The notes: generated from the letters alone by a model not told the origin. Shown: positions 25,847 through 35,507, numbered from the stretch's first letter. The stretch is DNA of 64,000 nt from Betaproteobacteria bacterium (GCA_016708825.1 JADJEZ010000007.1:186001-250000); one strand, 5' to 3'. Numbers and translations are program-made.

Positions 25847-27817
25847 TTACCAGGGCTTGAGCGTGCGGCGGATGAATTCCACCGTGGCGTTGAACTGGAA
25901 GTCCGCGTTGGCCTTCTTGCGGAAGCCGTGCCCTTCGTTCGTGGCGAGCAGGTACCAGGCGGGCGTGCCGCGCTGCTCGAGCGCGGCGACGATCTGCGCG
26001 GACTCGGTCCAGGGCACGCGCGGGTCGTTCTTGCCCTGCGCGATGAAGAGGGGTTTCGTGATCTTCTCCACGTGGGTGAGCGGCGAGATCGACTCCAGGA
26101 ACTCCCGCATCGCCGGCACGCGCTCGTCGCCGTACTCCACGCGTCGCAGGTCGCGTCGGTAGGTCTCGGTGCGTTCGAGGAAGGTGACGAAATTGGATAT
26201 CCCCACGGTGCTCGCCGCGCCCGCGATCCGGTCGGCGTAGCGCACGGACGCGGCGAGCGCCATGTAGCCGCCGTAGCTGCCGCCCATGACCAGCACGCGC
26301 CCGGCGTCGAGCCCGGGCTGGACGCCGATCCAGTCGAGGAGCGCGCCGAGGTCCTTCACGGAATCCTCGCGCAGCCGCCCGTTGTCCAGCTTGAGGAAGC
26401 GCTTGCCGAAGCCCGACGAGCCGCGCACGTTGGGGTAGATGAGCGCGATGCCCAGCTCGTTCACCAGGTAGTTGTTGCGGCCGATGAACCCCGCGCGGGC
26501 CTGTGCGGCGGGCCCGCCGTGCACGCTCACGACGACCGGGCGCACGCCCTCGAAGCGCGACGGCGGGTGGTAGTAGAGGCCGGTGATCACCCGCCCGTCG
26601 AAGCTCTTCCAGCGGATCACGCGCGGCTCGGGAAACGTCGCCGCGTTGAGTGCCGGGCTGTTGCCGTTGGTCCAGCGCGTGACCCGGTTGGCGCCGGGGT
26701 CGTAGGAGAAGACGTCGCCAGGCGAACGCGACGAGGCGTGCGTGAAGGCGATCTCCGAGCCGTCCTTCCTCCAGCGCAGCGTCGAGATGACGCCGGGCAC
26801 CAGCGCGGGGCGCAGCGTCTCCTTGCGCGTGGCGAGGTCGAGGAAGCGCAGCACGTGGGCGCCCTCCTCGTTGGTGACGAAGGCGATCCTTCCCGCCGCC
26901 CCGGAAAGGGCGATCTCCTCGACGTCGAACTTGAGGTTTGCAGCCAGCGCCTGCTCGCGCCCCGAGGCGATGTCGACGCGCGCGAGGTGACGGTACTCCG
27001 AGCCGCGGTCGCTCACCACGTAGAGCGCATTGCCGTCGGGGGAGAATTGCGGGCTCTCGTAAAACACCGGCGTGCCACGGACGGGCTTCGTGAGGCGCCG
27101 GCGCTTGCCCGTGGCCACGTCCATCAGCCACAGGTGCGATTCCTCGGCCGACACGTACTCGACGAAGGCGAGGCGCCGGTCGTCGGGCGAGAAGCTGAAG
27201 TCGCGCCAGCCTCCGCCGGGCAGCTGCGCGAGCACGCGCGCCTTTTCCGGGTCGGCCGGATCGGCGAGGTGCACGGTGGTGCTCGCCACGCGGGAAGAGT
27301 CGTTGCGGTCGATCGGCACCGTCGTGAACACGATGCGATCGCCGCGGTGGTTCCATTCCGGCGTGCCCGCGCGCCGTCCGGCTGGGCTCACCGGCACGCT
27401 TTGCCTCGAGGCCGGGTCGTAGCGGTGGATCGCGAACACCTCGTCGCCGCCCCTGCCGTGGGAAAGCAGCAGCCACTTCGCCGCTTGCGGCTCCCAGCGG
27501 CCGGCGGACACGGCATCGGGCATGTCCGTGAGCGACTCGGGCGCCCGCCCGGGTTCGGTGACGCGGTGGAGCTGCTCGGTCTCGCCCAGGCGCCGCCGCA
27601 CGAGGAACTCCCGGCCCTGCGGATGCCAGTCGAGGAGCGTGCTCGGCCGGAAGGCGGTGTAGGGCGCGGTCGCGGCGGCGATCTCCGCGGGGATCGGCGG
27701 CACGCCCTCGAGGACGAGGCTCGCGGGCGGCGTGAGGAATTCGCCCTGCGCGTGGGCGGCGAGCGCGGCCGCGGCGAGGAGCGCGGGCGCGAGCCGGCGA
27801 AGCGTTACGGGCTGCAT
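25847..27817 (-). CDS. Secreted S9-family (prolyl oligopeptidase/acylaminoacyl-type) peptidase
   Basis: 656 residues with a signal peptide ending near AALAAHAQ. A beta-propeller of WD40-like PD repeats (about 60-390) carries several SPDG/SPDD motifs. The alpha/beta-hydrolase domain then has the nucleophile Ser514 in GGSYGGYMA, Asp598 in KNDPRVPW and His630 in NEGHGF. It cleaves short peptides, probably in the periplasm. It is followed downstream by a REP-like hairpin, and sseA lies immediately upstream, 4 bases away, so they may be co-transcribed. Confidence 0.93.
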   Translation of the reverse strand: MQPVTLRRLAPALLAAAALAAHAQGEFLTPPASLVLEGVPPIPAEIAAATAPYTAFRPSTLLDWHPQGREFLVRRRLGETEQLHRVTEPGRAPESLTDMPDAVSAGRWEPQAAKWLLLSHGRGGDEVFAIHRYDPASRQSVPVSPAGRRAGTPEWNHRGDRIVFTTVPIDRNDSSRVASTTVHLADPADPEKARVLAQLPGGGWRDFSFSPDDRRLAFVEYVSAEESHLWLMDVATGKRRRLTKPVRGTPVFYESPQFSPDGNALYVVSDRGSEYRHLARVDIASGREQALAANLKFDVEEIALSGAAGRIAFVTNEEGAHVLRFLDLATRKETLRPALVPGVISTLRWRKDGSEIAFTHASSRSPGDVFSYDPGANRVTRWTNGNSPALNAATFPEPRVIRWKSFDGRVITGLYYHPPSRFEGVRPVVVSVHGGPAAQARAGFIGRNNYLVNELGIALIYPNVRGSSGFGKRFLKLDNGRLREDSVKDLGALLDWIGVQPGLDAGRVLVMGGSYGGYMALAASVRYADRIAGAASTVGISNFVTFLERTETYRRDLRRVEYGDERVPAMREFLESISPLTHVEKITKPLFIAQGKNDPRVPWTESAQIVAALEQRGTPAWYLLATNEGHGFRKKANADFQFNATVEFIRRTLKPW

Positions 27818-27821
27818 CGGC

Positions 27822-28673
27822 TCACTTCGGCCCCGTGGCCACGGGCAGGGACTGGTCCGCGCACCATTCGCTCCACGAGCCGGGAAAAAGACGCGAGCCC
27901 TTCAGGCCCGCGAGTTCCATGGCGAAGAGGTTGTGGCAGGCCGTGACGCCGGAGCCGCAGGAATGGATGGTGTTCTCCGGGGTTCTGCCGTCGAGGAGTT
28001 CGAGGAACTCGGCGTGCAGTTCCTCCGGGGAGAGGAAGCGCCCGTCGTAGCCCAGGTTGTGCTGCCAGAAGCGGTTGACGGAGCCGGGGATATGCCCGCC
28101 TACCGGGTCGAGCGTTTCGTTCTCGCCCAGGAAGCGCGTGGCCGCCCGCGCGTCGACGATCTTCACGGCCGGGTCTTCGCGCAGCGCGGCCACCTGCCGC
28201 CGGTCCGCGGTGATGCCCGTCTTCGGCCGGGGCTCGAAGGCCCCCTTGCGCGGCGCGGGCACGGCGTCGTCGAGCGGGCGGCTCTCGCGCTTCCAGGCCG
28301 CGAAGCCGCCGTCGAGGAGCGCCACGCGCTCGTGCCCCAGCCAGCGCAGCATCCACCACAGGCGCACCGCGAAGCTGCCACCGCCGTCGTCGTAGACCAC
28401 GACCTGCCGGTGCGGGGCGACGCCGCAGCGATTCATGCGGGCGGCGAAGTCCGCGATCTCCGGCATGGGATGGCGGCCGTTGGTGCCCGTCTTCGCGCCG
28501 GAAAGATCCTCGTCCATGTGCATGAAGTACGCGCCGGGGATGTGCGCGGACTTCCATGCGTCGCGACCCTTTTCGAGGGTCGCAAGGTCGTGGCGCGTGT
28601 CGAAGACGATCCAGTCCGGGTCGTCCAGGTGCGCGGCAAGGGTTTCGGTCTGGAAGAGCAGTTCGGCTTTCAC
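27822..28673 (-). CDS. sseA: 3-Mercaptopyruvate sulfurtransferase (tandem rhodanese)
   Basis: 283 residues with two rhodanese domains. The active Cys239 sits in CGSGVTAC, the loop that distinguishes mercaptopyruvate sulfurtransferases from thiosulfate ones. HIPGAYFMHMDEDLS and HIPGSVNRFW are the paired rhodanese signatures. It transfers sulfur from 3-mercaptopyruvate to thiol or cyanide acceptors. The GTG start at 28673 overlaps the stop of the upstream EamA gene by 4 bases. Confidence 0.93.
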   Translation of the reverse strand: MKAELLFQTETLAAHLDDPDWIVFDTRHDLATLEKGRDAWKSAHIPGAYFMHMDEDLSGAKTGTNGRHPMPEIADFAARMNRCGVAPHRQVVVYDDGGGSFAVRLWWMLRWLGHERVALLDGGFAAWKRESRPLDDAVPAPRKGAFEPRPKTGITADRRQVAALREDPAVKIVDARAATRFLGENETLDPVGGHIPGSVNRFWQHNLGYDGRFLSPEELHAEFLELLDGRTPENTIHSCGSGVTACHNLFAMELAGLKGSRLFPGSWSEWCADQSLPVATGPK

Positions 28674-29533
28674 GGGGCGGACTCCTTCGGTTTTTCCCTG
28701 TTTCCCACGCGCAGGGCGATCAGCCCGCTCGCGATGATGACGACGATGCCCGACCAGCCCAGCAGCGTGAGCCGGTCGTCCCAGAACGCGACCATGAAGA
28801 GCGTGGAAAAGACGATGGTCGAGTACGAGAGCGAGCCCACCACCAGCGTGTTCGCCGTGCGGTAGGCGCGCGTCATGGCCAGCTGCGCGAGGGTGCCCAG
28901 GACGCCCACGCCCAGCAGGATCCCCGCATTCTCCCAGCCCACGGGGTGGAAGGTCGAGAAGGACAACTGCCATGCCGCGCAGCCGAGCGTGCCGAAGAGG
29001 CCGAACCAGAAGAGGATTCGCCACTCCGGCTCCCCCTGCTGGCTGAGCGTGCGCACGCCGAGGTAGGCCCACGAGGCCGCGAGCCCGGAGAAGAGGCCCA
29101 CCATCGCCGCACCCTCCTTGCCCGCGGCGAAGGTCGGCTGGAGCAGCATCGCCACCCCACCGAACCCCAGCACGATCGCGACGATGAGCCACGGCGAGAA
29201 CTTCTCCCGCAGCACCACGGTGGTGGCCACGGCGAGGAAGAGCGGCGAGGTGTAGTTGAGCGTCGTGGCGGTGGCGAGCGGCAGGTTCGAGATGCCGTAG
29301 AAGTAGGCGATGATCCCGAAGGTGCCCGCGAGGCTTCGCAGCAGGTGCGTGCCCATGTACGGGTTCCACACGCGCCGCTTGCCCGCCACCACGTACGCGG
29401 CGATGAAGAGGAAGGCCGCGAGGGAACGGTAGAAGCCCAGTTCGATCGCCTCGAAGTGCGGGCTGCCCAGCTTCACGAAAAGCGCCATGGCGGCGAAGAA
29501 GAAGCCCGCCACGAGCATCCAGGAGGAGGTCAT
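28670..29533 (-). CDS. EamA/DMT family transporter
   Basis: 287 residues with ten helices in two EamA repeats. The first repeat holds ALFVKLGSPHFEAIELGFYRS and NLPLATATTLNYTSPLF, the second TRAYRTANTLVVGSLSYSTIVFS. It belongs to the RhaT/YdcZ-like DMT superfamily that exports metabolites, for example amino acids or purines; the substrate cannot be predicted. I use the ATG at 29533, right after an AT-GAG-rich ribosome-binding region, rather than upstream in-frame codons. It is coupled to sseA. Confidence 0.88.
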   Translation of the reverse strand: MTSSWMLVAGFFFAAMALFVKLGSPHFEAIELGFYRSLAAFLFIAAYVVAGKRRVWNPYMGTHLLRSLAGTFGIIAYFYGISNLPLATATTLNYTSPLFLAVATTVVLREKFSPWLIVAIVLGFGGVAMLLQPTFAAGKEGAAMVGLFSGLAASWAYLGVRTLSQQGEPEWRILFWFGLFGTLGCAAWQLSFSTFHPVGWENAGILLGVGVLGTLAQLAMTRAYRTANTLVVGSLSYSTIVFSTLFMVAFWDDRLTLLGWSGIVVIIASGLIALRVGNREKPKESAP

Positions 29534-29627
29534 TCGGATGGGTTCGGGAGCCGGCGCGACCAAGGGCGCCGAGGAGGGGAATTATACGGCCGCGGCCCGC
29601 GCCGCCCGGCCCGGCGCGCGGCGTATC

Positions 29628-30494
29628 ATGGGCCGCATGGGCATCGCGCGCCGTCTGCTGCTGATCGTGGGACTCGCGGTCGTCGTCTTCGGCGCGTGGC
29701 GCGCGCCCCTGGACGAGAACGCCGCGGAACACGCGCAGGCGGGCCTCGCGCGCGCGCTCTCGAGCTTCGCCGCCGCCCGGGCGCTGAACGCCGTGATCTC
29801 CGTGGTGCAGGGTACGGAAGTGGCCGTGCAGCCCATCGGAGTTGGCGTAGTCCTTGCGCCCGGACAGGCCCTCGACCCCATCAACGACCTGGTCGAGCAG
29901 TTCTCCACCCTCATGCTCACGGCGAGCGTTGCGTTCGGCGTGCAGCTCGCGCTCATCAAGTTTGGCGGCCACGAGGCGGTCTCCTTCGCGCTCACGATCC
30001 TCGCGATCGCGTGGGGGTGGCGATTCCTGCAGGGTGCGTCCCCGCCGGGGTGGTTGAACCGACTCTTCGTAGGGGCGCTGCTCGTGCGTTTCGCCGTGCC
30101 GCTCGTCGTGCTGGGCAGCGACGCGGGCTTCCGGCTCTTCCTCGAGAAGGACTACGAGGCGGGCAAGGCGAGCCTGGAGCTGTCGACGAAGCAGTTCGAG
30201 ACGCTCTCCCCGACGGTTCCCCCCGTGGTCGCGAAGACCGACCCGAAGGGTTGGTGGCCGTTCACGACCGGCACCGGGAAGATGATCGAGGACATGAAGG
30301 ACGAGGTCGTGCGCGCGCTCGACGTGAGGAAGCGCTTCGAGGCGATGAAGGACTCCGCGGCGCAGGCGGTGGAGCACATCGTGAAACTGATCGTGGTGTT
30401 CCTCTTGCAGACGCTCGTGGTGCCGCTCTTGCTGCTCTGGGGGCTCCTCAGGATCGGAAGGGTGCTGGTGGGCATTCCCGCCCGCAGCGCCTGA
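29628..30494 (+). CDS. Unrecognised inner-membrane protein
   Basis: About 288 residues that I do not recognise. Hydrophobic segments lie at about 7-24, 55-75 (weak), 95-115, 118-135, 145-162 and 250-275. A long soluble stretch (about 165-245) is rich in Lys and Glu and contains KGWWPFTTGTGKMIEDMKDE, which could face the periplasm. The N-terminus looks like a signal anchor. The layout (anchor, several helices, periplasmic loop, final helix) suggests an envelope protein. Its neighbours, a divergent transporter and a convergent hicB, give no hint. Start at ATG 29628 or 29637. Confidence 0.6.
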   Translation: MGRMGIARRLLLIVGLAVVVFGAWRAPLDENAAEHAQAGLARALSSFAAARALNAVISVVQGTEVAVQPIGVGVVLAPGQALDPINDLVEQFSTLMLTASVAFGVQLALIKFGGHEAVSFALTILAIAWGWRFLQGASPPGWLNRLFVGALLVRFAVPLVVLGSDAGFRLFLEKDYEAGKASLELSTKQFETLSPTVPPVVAKTDPKGWWPFTTGTGKMIEDMKDEVVRALDVRKRFEAMKDSAAQAVEHIVKLIVVFLLQTLVVPLLLLWGLLRIGRVLVGIPARSA

Positions 30495-30509
30495 AGGAGC
30501 CGGAATCCT

Positions 30510-30983
30510 TCAACGCTTGTGCTTCGAGGGCCTGGACGGCGCAAGAGAACCCAGCGAAGCCGGTTTCTTTCGCGCATAGCCGGTGGCGGGCAGGGCGGCC
30601 GTTCCCGCGGCGCGATCCAGGGCCGCGCGGATCAGGAACTCCGAGCGGTCCTCTCCCCGGGACCTGGCCACCCGGTCGATCAACGCGAGGGCGGAGCGCT
30701 TCGCGGTGATGTTCACGCGCACGGTTTCGTCGGCCATGAAGTCGAGGTTCACGTCGACCAGCGCGAAAACACCGTCGGCGAAATCGGGATCGCGCGCCCA
30801 GCGGTCCAGCGGCGACGGGACCGGCGCGTCCGCCTCGCCGTGGAGATAGGTCTCCACCGCTTCCTGGACGTTTCGCAGCGCCTCGTCGAGCGTGTCGCCT
30901 GCGGTGATGCATCCCGGAAGGTCGGGGACCGTGACGCCGAAGGCGCTTCGGGGTTCCTTGTGGACTACGACGGGAAACAGCAT
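30510..30983 (-). CDS. hicB: HicB family antitoxin
   Basis: 157 residues. A partial RNase H-like HicB fold (about 1-60: FPVVVHKEPRSAFGVTVPDLPGC, then GDTLDEALRNVQEAVETYL) is followed by a C-terminal ribbon-helix-helix segment, VRVNITAKRSALALIDRVA, used to bind its own operator. It neutralises HicA, encoded just upstream in transcription order, with a 5-base gap (start 30983) or slight overlap (start 30998). The C-terminal tail is Ser/Pro/Lys-rich. Confidence 0.9.
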   Translation of the reverse strand: MLFPVVVHKEPRSAFGVTVPDLPGCITAGDTLDEALRNVQEAVETYLHGEADAPVPSPLDRWARDPDFADGVFALVDVNLDFMADETVRVNITAKRSALALIDRVARSRGEDRSEFLIRAALDRAAGTAALPATGYARKKPASLGSLAPSRPSKHKR

Positions 30984-30988
30984 GTTCC

Positions 30989-31183
30989 TCAACTCCATCC
31001 TGCCTGCCGGTAGATGGCCCGCAAGGTTCCCGCGGGCAGGTCCTTGCGGGGGTGCGGGACTATCACGATGCCGCCTCTATCCGGGTGCCTGAGCTTCACG
31101 TGGCTGCCCTTCCGGTGCACCCGGACCCACCCCTGCCTCCGGAGCCTTGCCAGGATGTCGGTGCTCGAGAGCGTGTGTATCAT
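30989..31183 (-). CDS. hicA: HicA family mRNA interferase toxin
   Basis: 64 residues: MIHTLSSTDILARLRRQGWV, then RKGSHVKLRHPDRGG with the catalytic His, and VPHPRKDLPAGTLRAIYRQAG. These are all hallmarks of the dsRBD-like HicA fold that cleaves mRNA. Its ATG overlaps the TGA of the C39 ABC exporter gene (31180-31183), so it is translationally coupled to the exporter instead of having a clear promoter of its own. A GTG at 31189 would extend it by two codons. Confidence 0.9.
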   Translation of the reverse strand: MIHTLSSTDILARLRRQGWVRVHRKGSHVKLRHPDRGGIVIVPHPRKDLPAGTLRAIYRQAGWS

Positions 31184-33368
31184 ACACACTCCTGCCGCTG
31201 GGCGGTGTCCTGGCCGCCCGTGCGGTTCCCCGGGGCGCCGTGCTCGCCTTGGGACGCGTCGAACGCGCGCCGCAGGTCCTGAGCCACCTTGCCCGCCTGC
31301 AGCACGATGACGCGTCCCGCCGAGGCGATGGTCTCTGGGCGGTGGGCGATCAGGATGCGCGTGAGGTTCAGCCCCGGATCGCCTCGTTCACCTGGCGCTC
31401 GCGCTGCACGTCCAGCGCGCTCGTGGCCTCGTCGAGGAACAGGATGCGCGGCTGCTTGTAGAGCGCGCGGGCGAGGAGGATGCGCTGGCGCTGGCCGCCC
31501 GAGAGTGCGGCGCCCATGTCGCCGATGAGCGTGTGGTAGCCCATCGGCATCGCCACGATGTCGTCGTGCACGGCGGCGAGCCGCGTGCAGCGCTCGATCG
31601 CGTCCTGGCACGGGCTCGGGTCGAAGAAACTCACGTTGTCTGCGATGGAACCGGCAAACAGGGGATCGTCCTGCATGACGGTGCCCACGAGCCGGCGGTA
31701 GGGTTCCACGCCGAGTCTCTGGAGATCGACACCGCCGACGAGGACCTGTCCGTCGGTGGGCGCGAGAAGCCCGAGCACGATCTTCACCAGGGTCGTCTTG
31801 CCGCAACCCGAAGGCCCCACGATCGCCACCGATTCCCCGGGCTCGATGCGAAACGAGCAGTTCTGGATCACGAAGGGCTCGGTGTCGGAGTACCGGAATG
31901 CGAGGCCGCGCACCTCGATGGAAGCCTCCTCCACCCCGGGCGCGGGAGTGACGGCTTCTTCCTCGGGCGGCGTGAGCACGATGTCGGCGAGTCGCTCGCC
32001 CTGCAGTTGCAGCATCTTCAGCTCGATCAGCTTGTCGATGAGCCCGGCCACCCGCACGGAGAACTGCTCCTTGTAGGCCATGAACGCGAACAGCATCCCG
32101 ATGGAGAACGCGGAGTCGAGCACGAGCAGCGCGCCCACCCAGACCACGGCGATGCGTTCGGCGCCGAAGACGAGGCCGTTGGCGCTGCGGAAGCCGAGCG
32201 AGAGCTTCTGCACGACCAGGTCGCGGTTCACGGCGTCCACGACCAGGTTCAGCCACCGGGAACGCCGTTCTTCCTGGCGGCCGAAGAGCTTGATCGACTG
32301 CACGCCGCGCACCGTCTCGAGGAAGTGGCTCTGCTGCCGCGCCGCGTGGACGATGTGCTCCTCCGTCGCGCGGCGCAGCGGGGCATAGAACGCCGCGCGG
32401 GAGACCGCATACGCGCACACGGCGAGCGCCGCGATGGCGGTGAGCGTGACGCTGTAGACGAGCATCATCGCGAGCGTCGCGACGGCCATGACGCCGTCGA
32501 TCACGGCTTCGACGAAGCTCGAGGTGAGGGTGCGCTGGATCGTGGTCACCGCCCCGAACCGCGATACGACGTCGCCGAGGTGGCGTTTCTCGAACCACGC
32601 GACCGGCAGGCGCAGCAGGTGGGAGAAGACATTGGCGAGCCATTGCAGGTTGAGCGTGGTGCCCAGGTACAGGACGACCCAGGACCGCAAAGCTCCCACG
32701 GCCACCTGGATCGCCGCGAGCAGGAGAAAGCCCAGCCCGAGCACGGCGAGCAGGTCGCGATCGGCGGAAACCACGGCGCCGTCGACCACCCATTGCATGT
32801 AGAAGGGCGCGAGGAGCGCGAAGGACTGGAGCACGAGCGCCAGCAGGAGGACCTGCGCGAGCGATCGCGCGAGTCCGCGGACGGGGCCCGTGAGATCGCC
32901 CAGGCGCACGCGGCGGCGCTCGTCCGCCCGGCGGAATTCGGCCGTGGGAACGAGTTCCAGCGCGATACCCGTGAAATGCTTCGAGACCTCGGCGAGCGGA
33001 AGCCGTCGCACGCCGAACGCGGGATCGTGGATGACCGCATCGCGAGCGCCGGCCGATTTCAATACCACGAAGTGGTTCAGGTCCCAGTGCAGGATGCAGG
33101 GCGTCTTCAGCTTCGGCAGTTCGTCGAGCTCCAGCCGCAGGGGCCGCGGCGCGAGGTTCAGGCGCCCCGCCACCTGCATGAGGTACGCAAGCGTGGCGCC
33201 CTTGAGCGAGAGCGTGAAGCGCCGGCGCAGCCCCGCGAGGTCCATCCGGTGGCCGTGGAAGCCCGCGACCATGCCCAGGCTCGCGAGCCCGCATTCGGCC
33301 GCCTCGGTCTGCAGGAAGACGGGCAGGCGCCGCCGGCCGCCGAAGTCGAGTCGGGGCAGCGCGTTCAC
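31180..33368 (-). CDS. Peptidase-containing ABC exporter (C39 protease + TM + ATPase), one suspected base missing
   Basis: About 729 residues after repair. The N-terminal C39 peptidase is intact: Cys26 in TEAAECGLASLG, His99 in HWDLNHFVVL, Asp115 in IHDPAFG. A six-helix ABC membrane domain (about 155-440) and an ATPase follow, with GPSGCGKTT, LSGGQRQRILLARAL and ILFLDEATSALD. Such proteins cut double-glycine leaders and export the mature peptide across the inner membrane. The frame breaks after NEAIRG. Adding one C (plus strand) to the CCCC at 31372-31375 gives GLNLTRILIAHRPETI, with the H-loop, and runs to the TGA overlapping hicA. It starts at GTG, one base after the hlyD-like stop. Confidence 0.92.
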
Positions 33369-33369
33369 G

Positions 33370-34623
33370 TCACGCCCGTCCGGCGAGGCCCAGGAGCGGT
33401 TCGATCACCCACTCGATGAGGCGGCGGCGGTCGAGCAGCACGTCGGCCTCGACCTGCATGCCGGCCTGCAGCGGCTCGGCGCGGCCGTAGGCGGTCACCG
33501 TCTGGGAATCCAGCGCCACCTTGATGCGGTAGAGCGGCTCGCGGGCTCCGTCGAGGGGCGCGAATCCCAGCTCCACGGGCGCAAGCGCACTGCGCGAAAC
33601 CGAGAGTACGCGTGCGCGATGGCTGCCGAATTTCTGGAAGGGAAAGGCGGGAAAGCGCAGCAGGACCTCCTGGCCCGCGCGAACGAAACCTATGGCCCGC
33701 GACGGTGCGAACAGGTGCGCCTCGAGGGGAGAACCCTCGGGCAGGAGCGTGAGCAGGTTCGCGCCGCTGCCGACGACCTGACCGGGCTCGATGAGGAGTG
33801 CGGCCACGATTCCGGCGGCGGGCGCCGTAACGACGGCCTCGGCCTGTGCCCTCCGCTCGACCTGTTCCTGCTCCAGGGCGGCGAGTTGCGCATCGAGGGC
33901 GGAAAGCTGTGCCCGCGAGCGCGCCTGTGACTCGGCGATCGTGATGCGCAGCGTCGCTACCTCGCGTTCTATCGCCATCCTTGCCCGGGCCGCGGCGTGG
34001 CGCCTGGAGCGATGTTCCAGCGAGTCCTCCTCCTTCTGCTGCCTCTGGGCCGGCGATACGAAGCCGCGTCGCTCGAGATCGTCGAAGCGGTGAAGCGACC
34101 GCTTGGCAAGTGCCTCACGCGCGGCAAGAGCCTCGAGTTCGCCATCGAGTTGCTCCCGCTCGGCGCCGAGGCCCGAGATCCGCGCGCGCATTGCCTCGGT
34201 TTCCCTCAGGCTTGCCGCCAGCATCTCTTCGCGCTGTCGGCGTGTCCTGTCCGCTCTTTGCCGCGCGAGCGCGACGGTAGCCGCGCCGACCGGACCATCG
34301 TCCAGTGTCGAGCGCGCGTCGACCAGGCGCAGCAGGGGCTCGCCCGCGGCCACCCGCTCGCCCTCCGTCACGCGGCGATCCCGAACGAGTCCGGACTGCG
34401 GGGCGACGACGCGAATCGCGCCGGAGGCGGGGACGAGCGTGCCGGCGAGGGAGGCTTTCCGAGCGTAGTCGGCGAGGAATAAGTACGACAGGACGGTTGC
34501 TGATATGGCGACAGCGGATGCGGTGAGCGCGAGAAACGAGAGTGGACGAATCAGGACGATCGTTCCCAGAGAGGAGCGGGACGTCTCGGCATGAACTTCA
34601 GGGCGATAGAGGGGGCCCACCAC
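33370..34623 (-). CDS. HlyD-family membrane fusion protein (peptide exporter adaptor)
   Basis: About 417 residues. It opens GPLYRPEVHAETSR, the start typical of NHLM/bacteriocin HlyD adaptors, then one membrane anchor (about 30-55). A lipoyl half follows with a long coiled coil (about 110-250, rich in Arg, Glu and Ala), then a beta-barrel with EPGQVVGSGANLLTLLPEG. It links the ABC exporter to an outer-membrane channel, probably a TolC type encoded elsewhere. I choose the GTG at 34623 after a GAGG motif; an ATG at 34692 would overlap the CPBP gene. Confidence 0.9.
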   Translation of the reverse strand: MVGPLYRPEVHAETSRSSLGTIVLIRPLSFLALTASAVAISATVLSYLFLADYARKASLAGTLVPASGAIRVVAPQSGLVRDRRVTEGERVAAGEPLLRLVDARSTLDDGPVGAATVALARQRADRTRRQREEMLAASLRETEAMRARISGLGAEREQLDGELEALAAREALAKRSLHRFDDLERRGFVSPAQRQQKEEDSLEHRSRRHAAARARMAIEREVATLRITIAESQARSRAQLSALDAQLAALEQEQVERRAQAEAVVTAPAAGIVAALLIEPGQVVGSGANLLTLLPEGSPLEAHLFAPSRAIGFVRAGQEVLLRFPAFPFQKFGSHRARVLSVSRSALAPVELGFAPLDGAREPLYRIKVALDSQTVTAYGRAEPLQAGMQVEADVLLDRRRLIEWVIEPLLGLAGRA

Positions 34624-34633
34624 GGTTGCCTCG

Positions 34634-35467
34634 CTACTGAGGTGCCATTCCGGCGCGGATTGCAGAGTTGTCGCGGCGCGACATCCAGACATAGGCGGGA
34701 AGCGCCACCGAAACGAACGCCAGGCATCCGAACGGAACCACCCAGGAGGTGGCAGTGGAGAAATCCCCACTGGGGGCACGGAAGACGAGATGGCCGAGCA
34801 CCGGCCAGGAAACCAAGGCATTGAACAGCATGTGCACGAGGATCGGCGCCCGAAGTGTCCCCGTGCGACGCAACACGCAGACGTAGACGACGGAACCCAG
34901 AAAGGCCGATGGCATGTGCGTGGGATGGGCCAGTCCGAAGCAGGCGGAAGTGAGAACCATCGAGGTGGCCCATCCCCACTGTCGCTCCCACGCGCGGTAA
35001 AGCAGGCCTCTGAATACCAACTCCTCGACTATCGGGCCTACGAACCACGACACGACCAATAGCTTGAACAGGCCCATGGGCGAGAGCGTTCTGCTCCAGG
35101 CGTCCACGGAGTCGTCGAATCGCACCTCGTGTGCAATCCGCTCCGGCGAACCGGCGAACAGCTCCCAGGCGACATACGCGCCCAGCAACGCTACCGGAAT
35201 CGCGGCCTTTGCAAGTGCCACGAAGATCAACTCCGTCGAGTATCGGCGGGGAATGGCCTTTGAGAGGGACTCCGTGGTGAATCTGCGAAGGGACGGCACC
35301 CCCAGCAGGAGTGCTGCAGCCACCGCGAGGCTTGTCACCAAACCACCGAGCTCGAAGGCCTGACGCGTCCAGCCCATCGACTGCGAAGCGAATCGAGACA
35401 CCAGCGTCGAGAAGAACTCGACCGCGAGGATCAGGAAGGCGATCTGTAGTCCGGTGGCGCCTTGCAT
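34634..35467 (-). CDS. CPBP-family intramembrane metalloprotease (CAAX protease/bacteriocin processing)
   Basis: 277 residues with about eight helices. The three CPBP catalytic motifs are present: EELVFRG (Glu148, Glu149, Arg153), FGLAHPTH (His181) and HMLFNA (His212, Asn216). Proteins of this family process prenylated proteins, and in bacteriocin loci they have been linked to immunity or peptide maturation. It lies between the precursor peptides and the export genes, beyond a terminator hairpin. A role as immunity factor or second protease is inferred from context only. Confidence 0.9.
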   Translation of the reverse strand: MQGATGLQIAFLILAVEFFSTLVSRFASQSMGWTRQAFELGGLVTSLAVAAALLLGVPSLRRFTTESLSKAIPRRYSTELIFVALAKAAIPVALLGAYVAWELFAGSPERIAHEVRFDDSVDAWSRTLSPMGLFKLLVVSWFVGPIVEELVFRGLLYRAWERQWGWATSMVLTSACFGLAHPTHMPSAFLGSVVYVCVLRRTGTLRAPILVHMLFNALVSWPVLGHLVFRAPSGDFSTATSWVVPFGCLAFVSVALPAYVWMSRRDNSAIRAGMAPQ

Positions 35468-35483
35468 GAGGGATGTCCTGAAA

Positions 35484-35507
35484 AAGGGCTGCGGATGCGC
35501 AGCCCTT
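35484..35507 (-). terminator. Intercistronic terminator/attenuator after the precursor peptides
   Basis: Perfect 10-bp stem AAGGGCTGCG / CGCAGCCCTT with a four-base loop (GATG on the plus strand). On the transcribed minus strand the hairpin is followed by TTT, then CAGG. It lies between precursor 1 and the CPBP gene. A partial terminator here would give much precursor mRNA and little export mRNA, a usual arrangement in bacteriocin operons. Confidence 0.75.

Noticed and set aside
25616..27946. 776-codon plus-strand frame across the S9 peptidase
   Set aside because: Shadow; the minus strand has the Ser-Asp-His triad and a signal peptide.
31533..33419. 628-codon open frame on the plus strand opposite the C39 ABC exporter
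   Set aside because: Antisense shadow; the opposite strand has complete peptidase and ATPase motifs.
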